64,000 bases of DNA from Acrasis kona (GCA_026419775.2 JAOPGA020000836.1:1-64000); one strand, 5' to 3'; positions 19,243-30,400 are shown, numbered from the stretch's first letter. Program-made: numbers and translations. The notes: generated by a model not told the origin, from the sequence alone.

Positions 19243-20487
19243 TTAAGAAGTCGTGTACATCTTGAAATTGTTTTTTTGTGAATAGTTAAGGAGCGAGGAT
19301 ACATAGTTGGCTATTGGTAAACAACTTGTCAGCCCTGGACTTTCTATTCCTAACAAATTTATAAATCCTGGAAAGCCTTGTTCAGACTCATCATGAATGT
19401 AAAAGTCGCATTGTGGTTGACCAGGAGCTTGTAATCTTGGTCTAACCCCACTATAGTCTGCAGAGAGGGCAAGGGGATTAATGTGCAGATACTTTTGTAT
19501 ATTTTCAGCAAAGCTTTTGGCATCTTGATTGTTGACGCTGTAATCCAATCGACTACAACTGTCAAAATCACCAATAAAATGCGAATCTGGACCAAAGCGA
19601 ACTTTACCATTCAAATCTATGGTGGCATGAGTGCCTAGACCCTTTGATAAGTTTGGATCTGGAACAGGATATATCAGACGGGACACAAGTGGTGAGGCAT
19701 GAGGGTTTGAATAAGAAAAATATTGGCCCTTGTAGAAATAAGTTTGGTATTGTTTAGGAAGCTTTCGTTGGAATACCATTTGGCATATTCCTTGTGCGTT
19801 TAGACCCGCACTATTAACAAGGGTATTGGCGCGAACTTTAATTAAATCACCGTCACATTGAGCGGTAATAATGTATCCATGTGTATCTTTTATTATGCTA
19901 ATAACATTTGTCCTCGTAATTATTTGACTATGTTCAGAATCTTGAATAATGTTTCTAAAAGCATTCATAAGACCATGGGAGTCTATGATACCTGTTCGGG
20001 GAGAACAAAGAGCGTGTTTGGCTTTAACGTTAGGCTCTTGCTTTATTTGTTCAGAGGAAAGAAAATACAAATCTCTTTCCGTCTCCCTATTGTACATTTT
20101 TTGAAGATAATCTGACTCTTCGTCATTTTGTGCCACTATCCATTTTCCGGTTCTTTTATATCTAATGTTCCATTTATCGCAGAATGGATACAACATTCGG
20201 TTTCCTTCAATACAGAAAAGTTGTTTCTTGCTCCCTGTTGGGTAGTACAACCCTGCATGAATTACTTCGCTATTTCTGGAACTTGTCTCCTCTCCTATTT
20301 CGTTGTTTCTTTCAAAGAGCACAATAGATTTTTGTTCGGCAGAAAGTCTTGCTGTGATTGCCAATCCTACCACGCCAGCACCAATTATTGCATGATCAAA
20401 TTCTAGATCAACAGAGTATCTTCTTTTTACTGACGCTGTGAAGAATTTATTTAGGCACCTTGTTGTGCCCAAGGTGATATTGTGCAT
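19243..20487 (-). CDS. L2HGDH: mitochondrial L-2-hydroxyglutarate dehydrogenase (FAD)
   Basis: 414 residues from the ATG giving MHNITLGTTRCLNKFF; the longer frame begins at TTG. The N-terminus is basic, Ser/Thr-rich and without acids, as expected for mitochondrial import. The FAD-binding Rossmann motif is IIGAGVVGLAITARL, followed by an Glu-ending second strand (VLFERN). Family signatures include SSRNSEVIHAGLYYPTGS, GIIDSHGLMNAF and a closing GIESPGLTSCLPIA. The enzyme oxidises L-2-hydroxyglutarate to 2-oxoglutarate, a repair step for promiscuous malate dehydrogenase activity. Length matches the family. The bacterial LhgO proteins share the same motifs, so the evolutionary source is not settled here. 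Confidence 0.85.
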   Translation of the reverse strand: MHNITLGTTRCLNKFFTASVKRRYSVDLEFDHAIIGAGVVGLAITARLSAEQKSIVLFERNNEIGEETSSRNSEVIHAGLYYPTGSKKQLFCIEGNRMLYPFCDKWNIRYKRTGKWIVAQNDEESDYLQKMYNRETERDLYFLSSEQIKQEPNVKAKHALCSPRTGIIDSHGLMNAFRNIIQDSEHSQIITRTNVISIIKDTHGYIITAQCDGDLIKVRANTLVNSAGLNAQGICQMVFQRKLPKQYQTYFYKGQYFSYSNPHASPLVSRLIYPVPDPNLSKGLGTHATIDLNGKVRFGPDSHFIGDFDSCSRLDYSVNNQDAKSFAENIQKYLHINPLALSADYSGVRPRLQAPGQPQCDFYIHDESEQGFPGFINLLGIESPGLTSCLPIANYVSSLLNYSQKNNFKMYTTS

Positions 20488-20532
20488 CAGTTTCAAAATT
20501 GTAAAGACAATACTATTTTTAACTTTGTTTTA

Positions 20533-23004
20533 TTACGAGTTTGGATAATGTTCCATCACTGATACTTTTTTGTTTCTTGCAATATTCATCAACTTCCTTT
20601 TCATAATTAGAACATTGGCAAGGGACTTTACGCTCAATGAGTTCGGCTCACCATCAACAGGAGATACCATATCTTCGTCAAATAACGCGGATTGAGATTC
20701 AACGTGCATGCTTGGTCTATGCATCATTTTCGTTAAAATCTCTCCTGTCACAGTCTTGTTTCCAGTGCCTAACCCTCCAAGTCCGCTCTGCATCATAAAT
20801 TCTTCTCTCTTCTTTAGTAATTCCCTCTTGCTCATCTGCCATGCCTCTCCTAATAATATTTTCAAATCTTCTTTATCCAATAATGTTCTAAACCGAGGCA
20901 TCAATGGCTCTGATTTGGTGGACATATTTTTTTGTTGTTCGTCTAAACGATCTTTATATCTACTGTACATTTTTACATATTCCTTCAGTCTAATCTTTAG
21001 ATTGTTCCTCAGCAAGTCAACTTTGACTGATTCTGGTATTTTTTTCAGCTCCTCTTTTTCTGCCATCAACTCGAAAAAGCGTTTGTTATTTTCTCCACCA
21101 TCTCTGAATCTAGATACAGGATCTAAGTTCTTAAAGCTATATTCCCTTATTTTTTTATTGGTAGCAGCAATGCTTTTTGTTGTTTTTTTGTTTTTTGAAG
21201 GGTTCGCCAAGCCCATTCTCTGTTGAGTTACCGTGGACACTTTGGTCAGTTTACCAGATTTTGAGTCCTCCAGCATCATCAAGTGATCTATTCTATTCAA
21301 TCTGGCTTCTAAAAATGTTTCGAACTGCTTCTTCAACAATAAGATCCTACAAACAGTTCTTATTCTGTGCTCTCTAAAATTTTGTTGTATAATGGTCACA
21401 CTTCTCTTGTATTTTTTAATAGCAAGAGGTAAGCGAAAAGTCTCGTGAAGGTCGCTCAAGAAGTGGAATACCATCGTTCTATACAGCACTCTCTTATTCG
21501 CCCTCCATTGAGCGATAGGCTTATGGAATAAACGCCTTGCGAGAGAAAGAGAATATGAATGTTTCGTTCTAAACTGTCTTTCTTGTTCTGCTTTAATCTG
21601 GTCTATCGTAATGCTCTTTCTGGTCAACGTCCCTATAGGGTCGCTCTTCAGCAAAGCTTCCTTGTTAGCCTCCAACACAGACTCTTGTTCTCTTCTCGCT
21701 TTTTGTAAATCTTGTAGTATGGTCACGAAGCATAACGTACGGTCGGCTAGCACAATTAAATTGAGCCAAGCTTCAGAAAAAGGTACTAAAAACTTTTGCC
21801 GCTCCAACTCCTCCTGTCTCTCTTGTTTTTCTATAATGTGGTCCCAAGTTCGATCCACTTTATCTTGATCTATCGTCTTTTTGATTTCTCTGACAGCGAC
21901 TTCCTTTTCGTGTTTATTTTCTAGGCGCCTCTTGACTAAATCTCTACGAATTTCGGGAATATAGGAGTTGACTTCCTTAATGTTCCTATTGATGATGATA
22001 TTCTGAGATTGTAACAATCTAGCGTGTTCATCTAATCTTTGTTGCTCTCTAAGCGCTCTGTGCTCTACGACTCGAAGTTCCAAGTGCTTCCTTTCGTTTT
22101 CGTTGCTTCTGTATTTTTCCATCTTATTCAAAAAGTCGCTGCTGCTGCCTCTCTTCTTGCGATTGTGGCCGCTTGTAGCCGGTCTTATTCTATTCACTGT
22201 ATGTAGGCCTTGAAAATTTCCATCTTCATACATGCTGGTATTTTGCGGGTTTGGAGTTGAGGATCGCTCGAATATACTCTTTCTTTCTGGCACAGGCGTG
22301 GAACTGTCTCTGCGATAGCTAGCACTCATTCTTCGTTGCTTCTGTCTCTGTCTTCTATCATTTATTAGCGACTCGGCATTTACCTCCTCTACTTGATTTC
22401 TTCTAATTGTGCTCTGACCTTTGGAGGATAGCTCTGTGATAAATGTATCAGATCGATTACTAACTGGTGTGACAGCTTTAGATTCGCTTCGGTTCTTTAT
22501 ACGATTAGCTTTTTCTATGACTTCTAAAGTAGTTATGTTTTCATCTTGTCTCCTGTTTTCACTGTGTGTGAACGCGCTAAGCGGAAGCTCCATCCTAAAC
22601 TGCTCTTTTGTTTTGTGCTGAACGGCTTTTGTGACTGTATGGTCTGTAGCTGTTCTGAATGAAAATTTTTTAGCTCTAGAAGAATACACTGCGATGGCTA
22701 CTTTGTCGTCAAAAACGTCACTCATATATGTCTCGTCATGTTCAGCTGACTGGTTGTTCAGCGAATCGTGTAGGTTGTTATAGGACATGGAAGATGTTGA
22801 CCTTTTTTTAGACGGAAGTATGATGTGAGGGAAATTAAAGTTGATAGAGTCGTTCGGTCTACCCGATATTGCTAAAGGGGTTTCCAGCGGCATGTGGTTT
22901 GAGTTTGTCTGTTGATCTTCATCTATTAATTCATCATCACTAACATAATTGTCATGACTTGAATGGTCCGCATGCTCTTTCAAATCTAGATGTAACCAAC
23001 TCAT
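20533..23004 (-). CDS. coiled-coil protein with an IQ motif
   Basis: 823 residues, intronless. The first 290 residues are polar and disordered with many Ser/Thr. A long charged coiled coil runs from about 300 to 480 (KHLELRVVEHRALREQQRL, then REIKKTIDQDKVDRTW). Residues about 530-560 include SVTIIQQNFREHRIR, a good IQ calmodulin-binding motif. Further helical segments continue to about 740. Such architecture is common in axonemal or cytoskeletal proteins, but I do not recognise the family. Its 3' end is only about 45 bp from the L2HGDH start on the same strand. Confidence 0.65.
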   Translation of the reverse strand: MSWLHLDLKEHADHSSHDNYVSDDELIDEDQQTNSNHMPLETPLAISGRPNDSINFNFPHIILPSKKRSTSSMSYNNLHDSLNNQSAEHDETYMSDVFDDKVAIAVYSSRAKKFSFRTATDHTVTKAVQHKTKEQFRMELPLSAFTHSENRRQDENITTLEVIEKANRIKNRSESKAVTPVSNRSDTFITELSSKGQSTIRRNQVEEVNAESLINDRRQRQKQRRMSASYRRDSSTPVPERKSIFERSSTPNPQNTSMYEDGNFQGLHTVNRIRPATSGHNRKKRGSSSDFLNKMEKYRSNENERKHLELRVVEHRALREQQRLDEHARLLQSQNIIINRNIKEVNSYIPEIRRDLVKRRLENKHEKEVAVREIKKTIDQDKVDRTWDHIIEKQERQEELERQKFLVPFSEAWLNLIVLADRTLCFVTILQDLQKARREQESVLEANKEALLKSDPIGTLTRKSITIDQIKAEQERQFRTKHSYSLSLARRLFHKPIAQWRANKRVLYRTMVFHFLSDLHETFRLPLAIKKYKRSVTIIQQNFREHRIRTVCRILLLKKQFETFLEARLNRIDHLMMLEDSKSGKLTKVSTVTQQRMGLANPSKNKKTTKSIAATNKKIREYSFKNLDPVSRFRDGGENNKRFFELMAEKEELKKIPESVKVDLLRNNLKIRLKEYVKMYSRYKDRLDEQQKNMSTKSEPLMPRFRTLLDKEDLKILLGEAWQMSKRELLKKREEFMMQSGLGGLGTGNKTVTGEILTKMMHRPSMHVESQSALFDEDMVSPVDGEPNSLSVKSLANVLIMKRKLMNIARNKKVSVMEHYPNS

Positions 23005-23216
23005 ATCTCATCAGAGTTCATTTAAATAATTTAGTTGACTAAAAGTTTACACTAAAGTTCTTGCTTACCAAAAGTGCTTGTCCTGTGTAAACTATATCAC
23101 TGGCGAGAATAAAGAACGGGAGAGAGTAAGACATAACAATTCCAATCATAAAAAAAATAGAGGACACACAGGGTTTGTTGGATTGTTTAATTAAATTTAT
23201 CTAAAGTCCACTGAGT

Positions 23217-23298
23217 ATGTCTACCTTCAAAACTAAAGAGATAGATGTGATATAATTTGTGAAGAAAGCAAACAAAAACAAGCTTGAAGTTGAACGAT
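23217..23298 (+). pseudogene. dead copy of the MSTFKTKEI tandem family
   Basis: The DNA is nearly identical to the start of the gene at 23816 (MSTFKTKEI then FVKKANKNKL), but codon 13 is TAA where the intact gene has GAA. Similarity fades after about 80 bp. The preceding bases also match, so the duplication included 5' flank. It marks an old third copy of the family. Confidence 0.85.
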
Positions 23299-23350
23299 TG
23301 GGTCGAGTGTAGATATCAAAAAGGACGCTCTTTTAATTCAGTATTGAGAC

Positions 23351-23611
23351 TCATACCAAAGGTTCCTTAGAGGGCTTACCAGTACTGGAATTAGTCACCA
23401 AAAATTTAACATCGTGCTTTGGAATGTACACTGTTTCAACCCAAAATAGACCTTTTCCTCTTGTTAAAGTGAAAACTAGATATCTTCCATCGAAATAATA
23501 TGAACAAAAGTACTTAACTGACGCAACATATTGAACTTTATATGTTCCCACAGACAACGATGTAAAGAAACAGTTGGATGCACAAACTGTCACAGGAAAT
23601 TGTTTTTGCAT
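23351..23611 (-). CDS. small beta-rich ORF, doubtful
   Basis: 86 codons from an ATG. The composition (aromatic-rich, three Cys, alternating hydrophobics such as GTYKVQYVASVKYF and YLVFTLTRGKGLFWVETVYI) looks like a beta-sandwich domain rather than random frame. There is no signal peptide, so it may be a gene fragment that lost its first part. I recognise no family. It sits between a pseudogene and an intact copy of the tandem family, a disturbed area. Confidence 0.3.
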   Translation of the reverse strand: MQKQFPVTVCASNCFFTSLSVGTYKVQYVASVKYFCSYYFDGRYLVFTLTRGKGLFWVETVYIPKHDVKFLVTNSSTGKPSKEPLV

Positions 23612-23815
23612 GTTGCTGATGACAAAAAAATTTGCGGTGGAGTTGTTTATGTTGCTGACGAGACAATGTTCTTGCTGACGCGTTCACATCATAGTTATTT
23701 ACAAAACCCATTTGTATATATATATTCAATTTTAGAAAGGTTTCGGAAATGAAGTCGATTCATATGATATCTGTATAAATGGTAATATTTATCAAAGGTT
23801 GTGAAATCATTGGGT

Positions 23816-24361
23816 ATGTCTACCTTCAAGACTAAAGAGATAGAGGTGGAAGAATTTGTGAAAAAAGCAAACAAAAACAAGCTTGATGTTTTCCTGTGTA
23901 GGGAAGGAGAATACTCCAGTCGTATGAAGGATTTCGATGGACAGCAGGGCTTGTATATGCACACCAAGTTGGAGGATGTCGAAGCTTGCAAGAAGGAGTA
24001 TCCTGATTTCTTCTCAAAAATCAAGTGTGGAAAGTTCAAGAAGGCACACTTTGTCGCATTCCAACCAAAAGTAGAGAAGAAGACTACACCAAAAAGTGAA
24101 AACTCTCCATCAGAAAAGAAAAGAAAGGCAAGTGCAAGTACCACAGAGGAACCACTATCAAAGAAGAGTCGCCCCACTGCAGTTTCAGAAGAAGACTCAA
24201 AGCTTTTTAAGGATGCATTTGAAACGTTGCTCAAATCACACAACAAACTAATGAAGGTGTTTGAAGAAGTGTTAGATGAAGAGCGCCAGATAATAGAGAA
24301 GGCCAAGGGAATCAAAGATGATCGCTTAAGTAATACAATCAAAGAACTGAATAGAAAATAA
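23816..24361 (+). CDS. MSTFKTKEI family protein, copy A
   Basis: 181 residues from the ATG shared by all copies; the frame opens slightly earlier at GTG. Residues about 1-85 form a compact, Lys-rich domain (FVKKANKNKL, FLCREGEYSSR, QGLYMHTKLEDVEACKK, KIKCGKFKKAHFVAFQPK). A disordered linker with likely nuclear localisation signals (EKKRKAS, SKKSR) follows, then a C-terminal helix (about 125-180). It is about 95 percent alike in the first domain to copy B at 25308. Function unknown; small, basic and with nuclear signals, it may bind nucleic acid, but that is guesswork. Confidence 0.72.
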   Translation: MSTFKTKEIEVEEFVKKANKNKLDVFLCREGEYSSRMKDFDGQQGLYMHTKLEDVEACKKEYPDFFSKIKCGKFKKAHFVAFQPKVEKKTTPKSENSPSEKKRKASASTTEEPLSKKSRPTAVSEEDSKLFKDAFETLLKSHNKLMKVFEEVLDEERQIIEKAKGIKDDRLSNTIKELNRK

Positions 24362-25307
24362 ATTTTGACATATTACATCAAAGTTATGTCTGTTTGCTTG
24401 TTGTTCCTTGCTTCGTCGCGTGTTTTCACATCACATGTCCTTTCTGAATGTGTCACAGCTATGACATTATATAAGATACCAGGGTGATTTGAGAAATATG
24501 TATGTTTCAAGAATTTCAGGCTTGATGTCACTACACTACGTTTGATAAATCAACCGGAGACATAAGAGAGTTTTTGGAGTTCGTTTAGTAGGTCTTGAAT
24601 GGAGTCCCTGTCGTTTAGAATCTTGCATTTGATTTGGGTGTTGTTTGTGGGTGTTAACAAGGTTGTTTATAGAGAAATTTCGAATGCTGAGAGATGCTTC
24701 AGTTCTTTCAAGAGACTCTTGTAAGATTTCGTTGACTTCTGTTACGGCAGTGAAGAACTGAGGTTAATGCTTTCGTCTTCGAGTAGCAAGTCAATTGAGG
24801 TTGGGTTATACATTGGATTTACAGCATGGCATGTCGATACTGTTCAATGTTTGTTTGTAGTGTGTCGCGTTCGCTTCCGTAGTCTACTCCCAGAAAATCG
24901 ATGGGTTAGGTATCAGCTTGGTCTAGAAGGTCACGATTTGGTTCGGATCAGGGAATTTGAAACGTTGGTACTCAAAAGAATAAACAAATGAAGCATAACG
25001 TAAAACAAGACTCCACATATGATTACCGAACAAAGTAAAATGTATCAACGTACAAACACCTACCTCGCAATAAATATATCTATATATTTTCTGGAGATGA
25101 GGGCGGGGCTATACCCTTACAAGGTAGATTTCCTTTAATAGGTCAAAAGCCTCCTCACATGAGTTGATGTCATGATATTCAATTCTTTTGGATAGACTTG
25201 ATCTTTTCGAGTAATATATTTAATAAAGGAGAAGTTTGTAACGGCGTCGGTTCACATCTAATACTTATCTAAATTCTTGATTCAACATCAGGTGTAAAAC
25301 ATTGAGC
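24362..25307. other. gap between tandem copies, with possible decayed minus-strand coding sequence
   Basis: About 945 bp. On the minus strand between about 24910 and 24550, coherent peptide pieces appear in different frames: DFLGVDYGSERDTLQTNIEQ, then DLLLEDESINLSSSLP, then EVNEILQESLERTEASLSIR, ending DRDSIQDLLNELQKLSYVSG and TGA. The helical, acidic composition looks like former protein, but stops and frame changes are not resolved by splice sites I can support. No RNA gene or repeat seen in the rest. Confidence 0.25.
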
Positions 25308-25916
25308 ATGACCTTCAGGACTAAAGAGATAGGGATGGAAGATTTTGTGAAGAAATCAAGCAAGAACAAGCTTGATGTTTTCCTGTGTAGGGAAGGAGAA
25401 TACTCTAGTCGTGTGAAGGATTTCGAAGGAAAACAGGGCTTGTATATGCACACCAAGTTGGAGGATGTCGAAGCTTGCAAGAAGGAGTATCCTGATTTCT
25501 TCTCAAAAATCAAGTGTGGAAAGTTCAAGAAGGCACACTTTGTCGCATTCCAACCAAAAGTAGAGAAGAAGACCACACCAAAAAGTGAAAACTCCCCATC
25601 AGACAAGAAAAGAAAGGCAAGTACAAGTACCACCGAGGAAACACCAGTTACACCCCCAACAAAGAAGAAGCGCGTCACTGTTTCACAAGAAGACTTGGAG
25701 GTTTTTGAGGATGCATTTAAAATGTTGTTCGAATCCCACAACAAGTTGATAAAACCTCTTCACCTCCAATTCCAACTTGGTATACCTAGGGACTTGAACA
25801 GCGAAAAGTTAATGTATCAAGAAGTGTTAGATGAAGAGCGCCGGATAGTAGAGAAGGTCAAGGGAATCAAAGCTGTCCACTTAAGTCGAATGGTCGAAGA
25901 ATTGACTAAAAAATAA
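25308..25916 (+). CDS. MSTFKTKEI family protein, copy B
   Basis: 202 residues from ATG (MTFRTKEIGMEDFVKK). The N-terminal domain is almost the same as copy A, down to DNA level, and the 3' flank (TAAAATTTTTGACAT against TAAATTTTGACAT) also matches. The linker has gained TPVTPPTKKKR. Near residue 145 this copy has about 20 extra residues (KPLHLQFQLGIPRDLNSEK) before EVLDEER, absent from copy A; the block lacks a clean GT-AG boundary so it is probably coding. Recent tandem duplicate; function unknown. Confidence 0.72.
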   Translation: MTFRTKEIGMEDFVKKSSKNKLDVFLCREGEYSSRVKDFEGKQGLYMHTKLEDVEACKKEYPDFFSKIKCGKFKKAHFVAFQPKVEKKTTPKSENSPSDKKRKASTSTTEETPVTPPTKKKRVTVSQEDLEVFEDAFKMLFESHNKLIKPLHLQFQLGIPRDLNSEKLMYQEVLDEERRIVEKVKGIKAVHLSRMVEELTKK

Positions 25917-26461
25917 AATTTTTGACATCCTACGCAAAGACTTGAACATTGCAGCCAATATCAAATCTCAGATCATCTGTTTAGAAAGGGAACACAGTAG
26001 TCCATGATACTGAGTAGCTTGATTACGCTGCGCAGCGGTTTGTGATTGTGTAATGAATAGTGCTGTGAATAGTGCAGTCAATTATCCATTAATTCGTGAA
26101 GGTCAAGTGAAATGGCGTTGGTGAATGAGAATAATTATGCGGTGGGTGTGCGTCTTGATAGTTGACAATTGTTTTTATTAGGTTCAGTTGTTGATTTTAC
26201 TCTTAATGCTCTTCTTCTCGTCTGTCCCGGCGAATTTGTTCGACTGAACCACCAAAGTGGAAATAAAAAGTTGGAATTCTCTACAACGGAATAGATTTTA
26301 GTAGTTTGAGCTCGTGTTTGGAAGATAAATCTCTTCTACAACTCTCTACTGTCTTCACTCCTAAACTCTAACATTTGGGTGCAAATTAAGCCTGAAATTG
26401 GCACATGGTCTTACGTGTCTCTTTTTTTGTAATAGGATGGCTGGACAATAAAACCTTGGAG
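25917..26461. other. gap with one possible microprotein
   Basis: About 545 bp. One reading joins 26053-26106 and 26182-26247 across a GTGAA...TTTTTATTAG intron, giving a 39-residue protein with a C-terminal membrane helix (VQLLILLLMLFFSSVP). A second reading of the same acceptor gives a soluble 55-residue peptide. Neither is certain. The remainder shows no feature. Confidence 0.22.
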
Positions 26462-27342
26462 ATGGCTAAACAGGCTAAACAAACACTGTATGACATACTA
26501 GGAATCGCAACCAATGCCGATTTGCGCGCCATTAAACAAGCCTATTATTCATCCGCGAGAATTTACCACCCTGACAAATTCGGAATGAAGAGTGAGAAAG
26601 AGAAAATTATTGCTGAAGATAAATTTAAACAAATACAGCACGCTTATGATATTCTAAATGATGGTGAGTTTTTGTGCATTTTGACTCTTTAATGGTTCAA
26701 AGAGCATAAAAAAGCGAATTATGATGCATCATTAGCAACCGGGGAGGAATATATTGATACTGATGATTCATACACAAAGTCAAAACACAATCAATGGAGA
26801 CCAGAAGACACGACCGACGAGGAATGGCTCAGATTCATGCAAATGTTTTCAGAAACAAATACAGAAAAGAAGGTCACATTCTCCTTTTACAATACCTTGG
26901 GCAAAATCCATGCATCAGAAGTTTGCAAGAAGGTTGTTGAAAGTAATGATTACGAAAGAAGAGGTGTATTGGCCGGTAGTTATGGTGACATTAAAGACAT
27001 TGACCCACCAAATTATTTTGAGGCTGATCGTCTACTGGGAGATCAATTTGAACTACCCGAACATTATGAAGAGGAACATTATGAAAAGGTGAGATTGTCG
27101 AAGCAAGATGTGCGAAAGGTAAAGAGCGTTCTCGTCATGTTTGATTTAATTGTTTTTAGTTTTGGATGTCTTGTTTTAAATCAATCGTCGTGTTACTCTT
27201 CTTTTCGGCCATATGCTTTACGTATGCGGAATCTCGGTGGAGGAACGGAAATAACTTACAAAAGGCAATACATGAACACAACGAGAGGGAGCGTCTTGAG
27301 AAAAAAAACAAGTCAATCATGGCTAAAAAAATCACTGGTTGA
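26462..27342 (+). CDS. J-domain (DnaJ) protein with C-terminal membrane segment, 3 exons
   Basis: Exons 26462-26663, 26703-27118 and 27160-27342 give 266 residues. The J-domain occupies about residues 7-75 with TLYDILGI, the essential HPD in IYHPDKFG, and ILNDEHKKANYD restored by the 39-bp first intron. A middle acidic part follows (TTDEEWLRFM). Splicing of the second, 41-bp intron yields a hydrophobic segment (SIVVLLFFSAICFTYAESRW) and a basic tail ending KKITG; an earlier donor at GTGAG (27089) is possible and would shorten the linker. J-proteins stimulate Hsp70 ATPase; a tail-proximal membrane span suggests ER or mitochondrial membrane location. Client unknown. Confidence 0.8.
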
Positions 27343-27495
27343 CAAGGATTTTTTTCAAAGGATGGGCAGGGCTTGTGTCAAGATCATGTCACTTTCTAAA
27401 GCGAACATAGGACCATTTAATAAAGCGTCAATTGTAATTTTATTGATAAACTTTTTAATCTTGTCTTCATATCTTGTCTTTCAATAACTTCTCAT

Positions 27496-30400
27496 TTAAT
27501 AAGATCGATATTGATCAAAGTGCATATTTGTGCTTACGGGGGCATCATTATATACTTCAATCTCTTGTGGCCTTACTTTTTTCCTCTTCTTGATTAAAAT
27601 AAGCACCAACAAAACAATCACAATCACAACTAAACTAGCCAAGAACAAAATAACAACCAAAATGACCAAAATCATAATATTGTTCAACGTTAAAGATAGA
27701 GATTGTGTATCTGCAGAACTTGTCGTACTATTACTAGATCCCACAGAAACAGATTTCAAACCAACATAATAAATCGAAACAACAGCACTAGAGTTTGCAT
27801 CCTTGATGCTACGAGACAAAACATCAGATCCCGTTACGGCAATATTACTTTGAGATATAACAAGAGAAGCCTGGCCCGATTTAAACGAACTAGAAGAATA
27901 CCAGGATGGGAACAACACGTTTAACAAATTATTTTGATTATTTCCAGAAATTGCAATATTCACACCAGTTGCAGTTAAATTTGCGCTCAACACATATGTA
28001 GTAGAAAGCACAAAAGATAATTGTTTCCCATAAGAACGTAATTGATTATTTTGAGAAACAGTCACATAAACAAAAGTTAAAGAGTCATAATAGAATGTAA
28101 TTCTGATGTAATCTTGTGAATTGGATGTAATCCAAATTTCCATTGGATTAATTCCATATCCACAAGAACTAATGCTAAATGAAGAAGACAGGAGAGTAGC
28201 GTTAGATACTTGATTGGTACTAGTTAGAGTTTTTCTGAGTCTTATGCCAGATGTAAACACAGAGGTGACCTGTACTACTGATTGATTATTAGCTGCCACT
28301 ACAACATCTATGGTGGGTTTATCACCAGTTGCAACATTTGGAGTTGATCCTGAGAATAAATTGTTTACTTCAGAGATGGAAGTGAGTTGACTAGATATAG
28401 AATAGGTATCTATTACAGGAGTTGTAGTGTTGGGCGCCAAAGTTGATTGAGTATTAGTTGGTGTATTAGTGGTAGTAGAAGGTACTGATGTGGATGGTGT
28501 CAATGGTACAACAACACTTGTTGAAGTAGGCGTAGAAACTGTTGTAACTGCTGCTGTAGCTGTGGTAAGTAGCTGTGTGGAGATTGCAGATGGAGCAGAT
28601 GTGGATATGAGAGAAGATGTAGTAGAAAAAGAAGTTGGGGTCTGTGTAGGAGAAGTAGAGACCAGAGAGGTAGTTGCTGTAGGTGATAAAGTAGCAGACG
28701 CTGGATTAGATGTTACTGTAGGTACCGATGAAGGCGAGACTGCAGTGGATGTCTGCGAAGGAGTAGCTGTAGATGACAGCGTTGGAGTAGGTGTCATAGC
28801 AGTAGAAACCGTACTCGTTGAAACTGTCGAGGTAGTCTGTGCGGTTGATGACACAGTTGGAGATGCTGTAGGTGTAGAAGAAGCGGTTGTTTGTGTAGGT
28901 GATAGAGTTGCAGTAGCTCCAGTTGTTACGACAGATGCAGTAGTAGCTTGCGTTGGAGTTGCAGATGGACTTGGTGTAGGAGTAGGAGTGGGTGTTGGAG
29001 TAGGTATTTTTACAACTGCAATATTCAAATTTACAGTTGAATTGGCAGAACTGGTTGTGCTAGGAATGACGACTGCAGTACTCGATCCTACAGAGACCGA
29101 ATAACCAGTGCTAGTCGTAGTCAACACTGGTGTATAACCAATAGTCACGTTTACACTAGCAGCAACACTAGTTGTTTTTGAACTAGTGTCAAAACTACTA
29201 ATAGTAGCAGTGCTACTGTTGGTACTCGATGCCAAAACAAAAGCAGTCGTAGTACCGGTCACATTATTATAGACTGTGAATAAAACAATGTTACTACCGG
29301 ATGGAGCAACTGATATAGTTGTCAAGGTATTATTGACTGGTAGTGATGGGTTATTATTACTCGTAACAGAAACAGAACTCAATACAGTAGATCCATCTGT
29401 TCTAGAAGTAGACACCAGTACTGAAGTTGATTTAGTGGTGGGATCGTATACGGTGACTACACTGTTTGGACTTCCAGTGATGGACGCTACAGTGGTGACA
29501 TTACTATTTGGTAATAAATTGAGTTGAGAAATGGTTGTAACACCATTTTGGTAACTAGAAATGACAACATCTGTTGTATTGGTATTGACAGTTGGAGCAA
29601 TTTGTGACACTTGTCCTTGAATGTTGGATTTGATAGTTGTTGTCGTTTGTGTTCCATTTACAGTTGATGTAGATAGTACCGTAGAGGTGTTTGATGTTGT
29701 ATTGTAAAAGTACATTACTGTTACACCATTTTGAGTGAAGGCAATAGTATAGGGGATTGGTGTTGGTGTCGGCGTTTGTGTTGGAGTGGGTGTAAGTGTC
29801 GGCGTTAGTGTTGCAGTTGGAGTGGCACTTGGAGTCGGCGTGGATGTAGGAGTGGCACTTGGAGTTGGAGTCGGTGTTGGAGTGGGAGTAGGTGTTAACG
29901 TTGGGGTAGGTGTTGGTGAAGTCGTTGGTGTTGGAGTAGTCGGTGTTGGAGTGGGAGTAGGTGGTAACGTTGGGGTAGGTGTTGGTGTAGTCGTTGGTGT
30001 TGGAGTGGGAGTAGGTGGTAACGTTGGTGTAGGAGTCGGTGTTGGCGTCGGAGTGGGAGTAGGCGTTGCAGTCGGTGTGGATGTAGGAGTGGCACTTGGA
30101 GTTGGAGTCGGTGTTGGCGTTGGAGTGGGAGTAGGAGTAGGTGTTAACGTTGGGGTAGGTGTTGGGGTAGGTGTAGGCGTTGGCGTTGGAGAAGGTGTTA
30201 ACGTTAGGGTAGGCGTTGCAGTCGGCGTGGATGTAGGAGTGGCACTTGGAGTTGGAGTCGGTGTTGGCGTTGGAGTAGGAGTTGGAGTAGGTGTTAATGT
30301 TGGGGTAGGTGTTGGCGTAGGTGTAGGCGTTGGAGTCAGCGTGGGTGTTGGCGTTGGAGTGGGAGTAGGCGTTGCAGTCGGCGTGGATGTAGGAGTGGCA

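Noticed and set aside
23695-24342. 215-codon minus-strand Ser/Phe-rich frame opposite tandem copy A
   Set aside because: Occurs opposite both tandem copies, as expected for antisense of the same coding DNA; copy A has family constraint and a shared ATG.
24767-24991. 74-codon plus-strand frame between the tandem copies
   Set aside because: Poor protein character and an ATG in a region better explained as decayed minus-strand sequence.
26837-27487. Reading the J-protein through 27119-27159 without splicing
   Set aside because: Gives an incoherent tail; removal of the GTAAA...TTTAG segment yields a clean membrane helix and basic end.
28469-29104. 211-codon plus-strand Val-rich frame
   Set aside because: Antisense of the Thr/Ser/Val-rich stalk of the giant surface protein.
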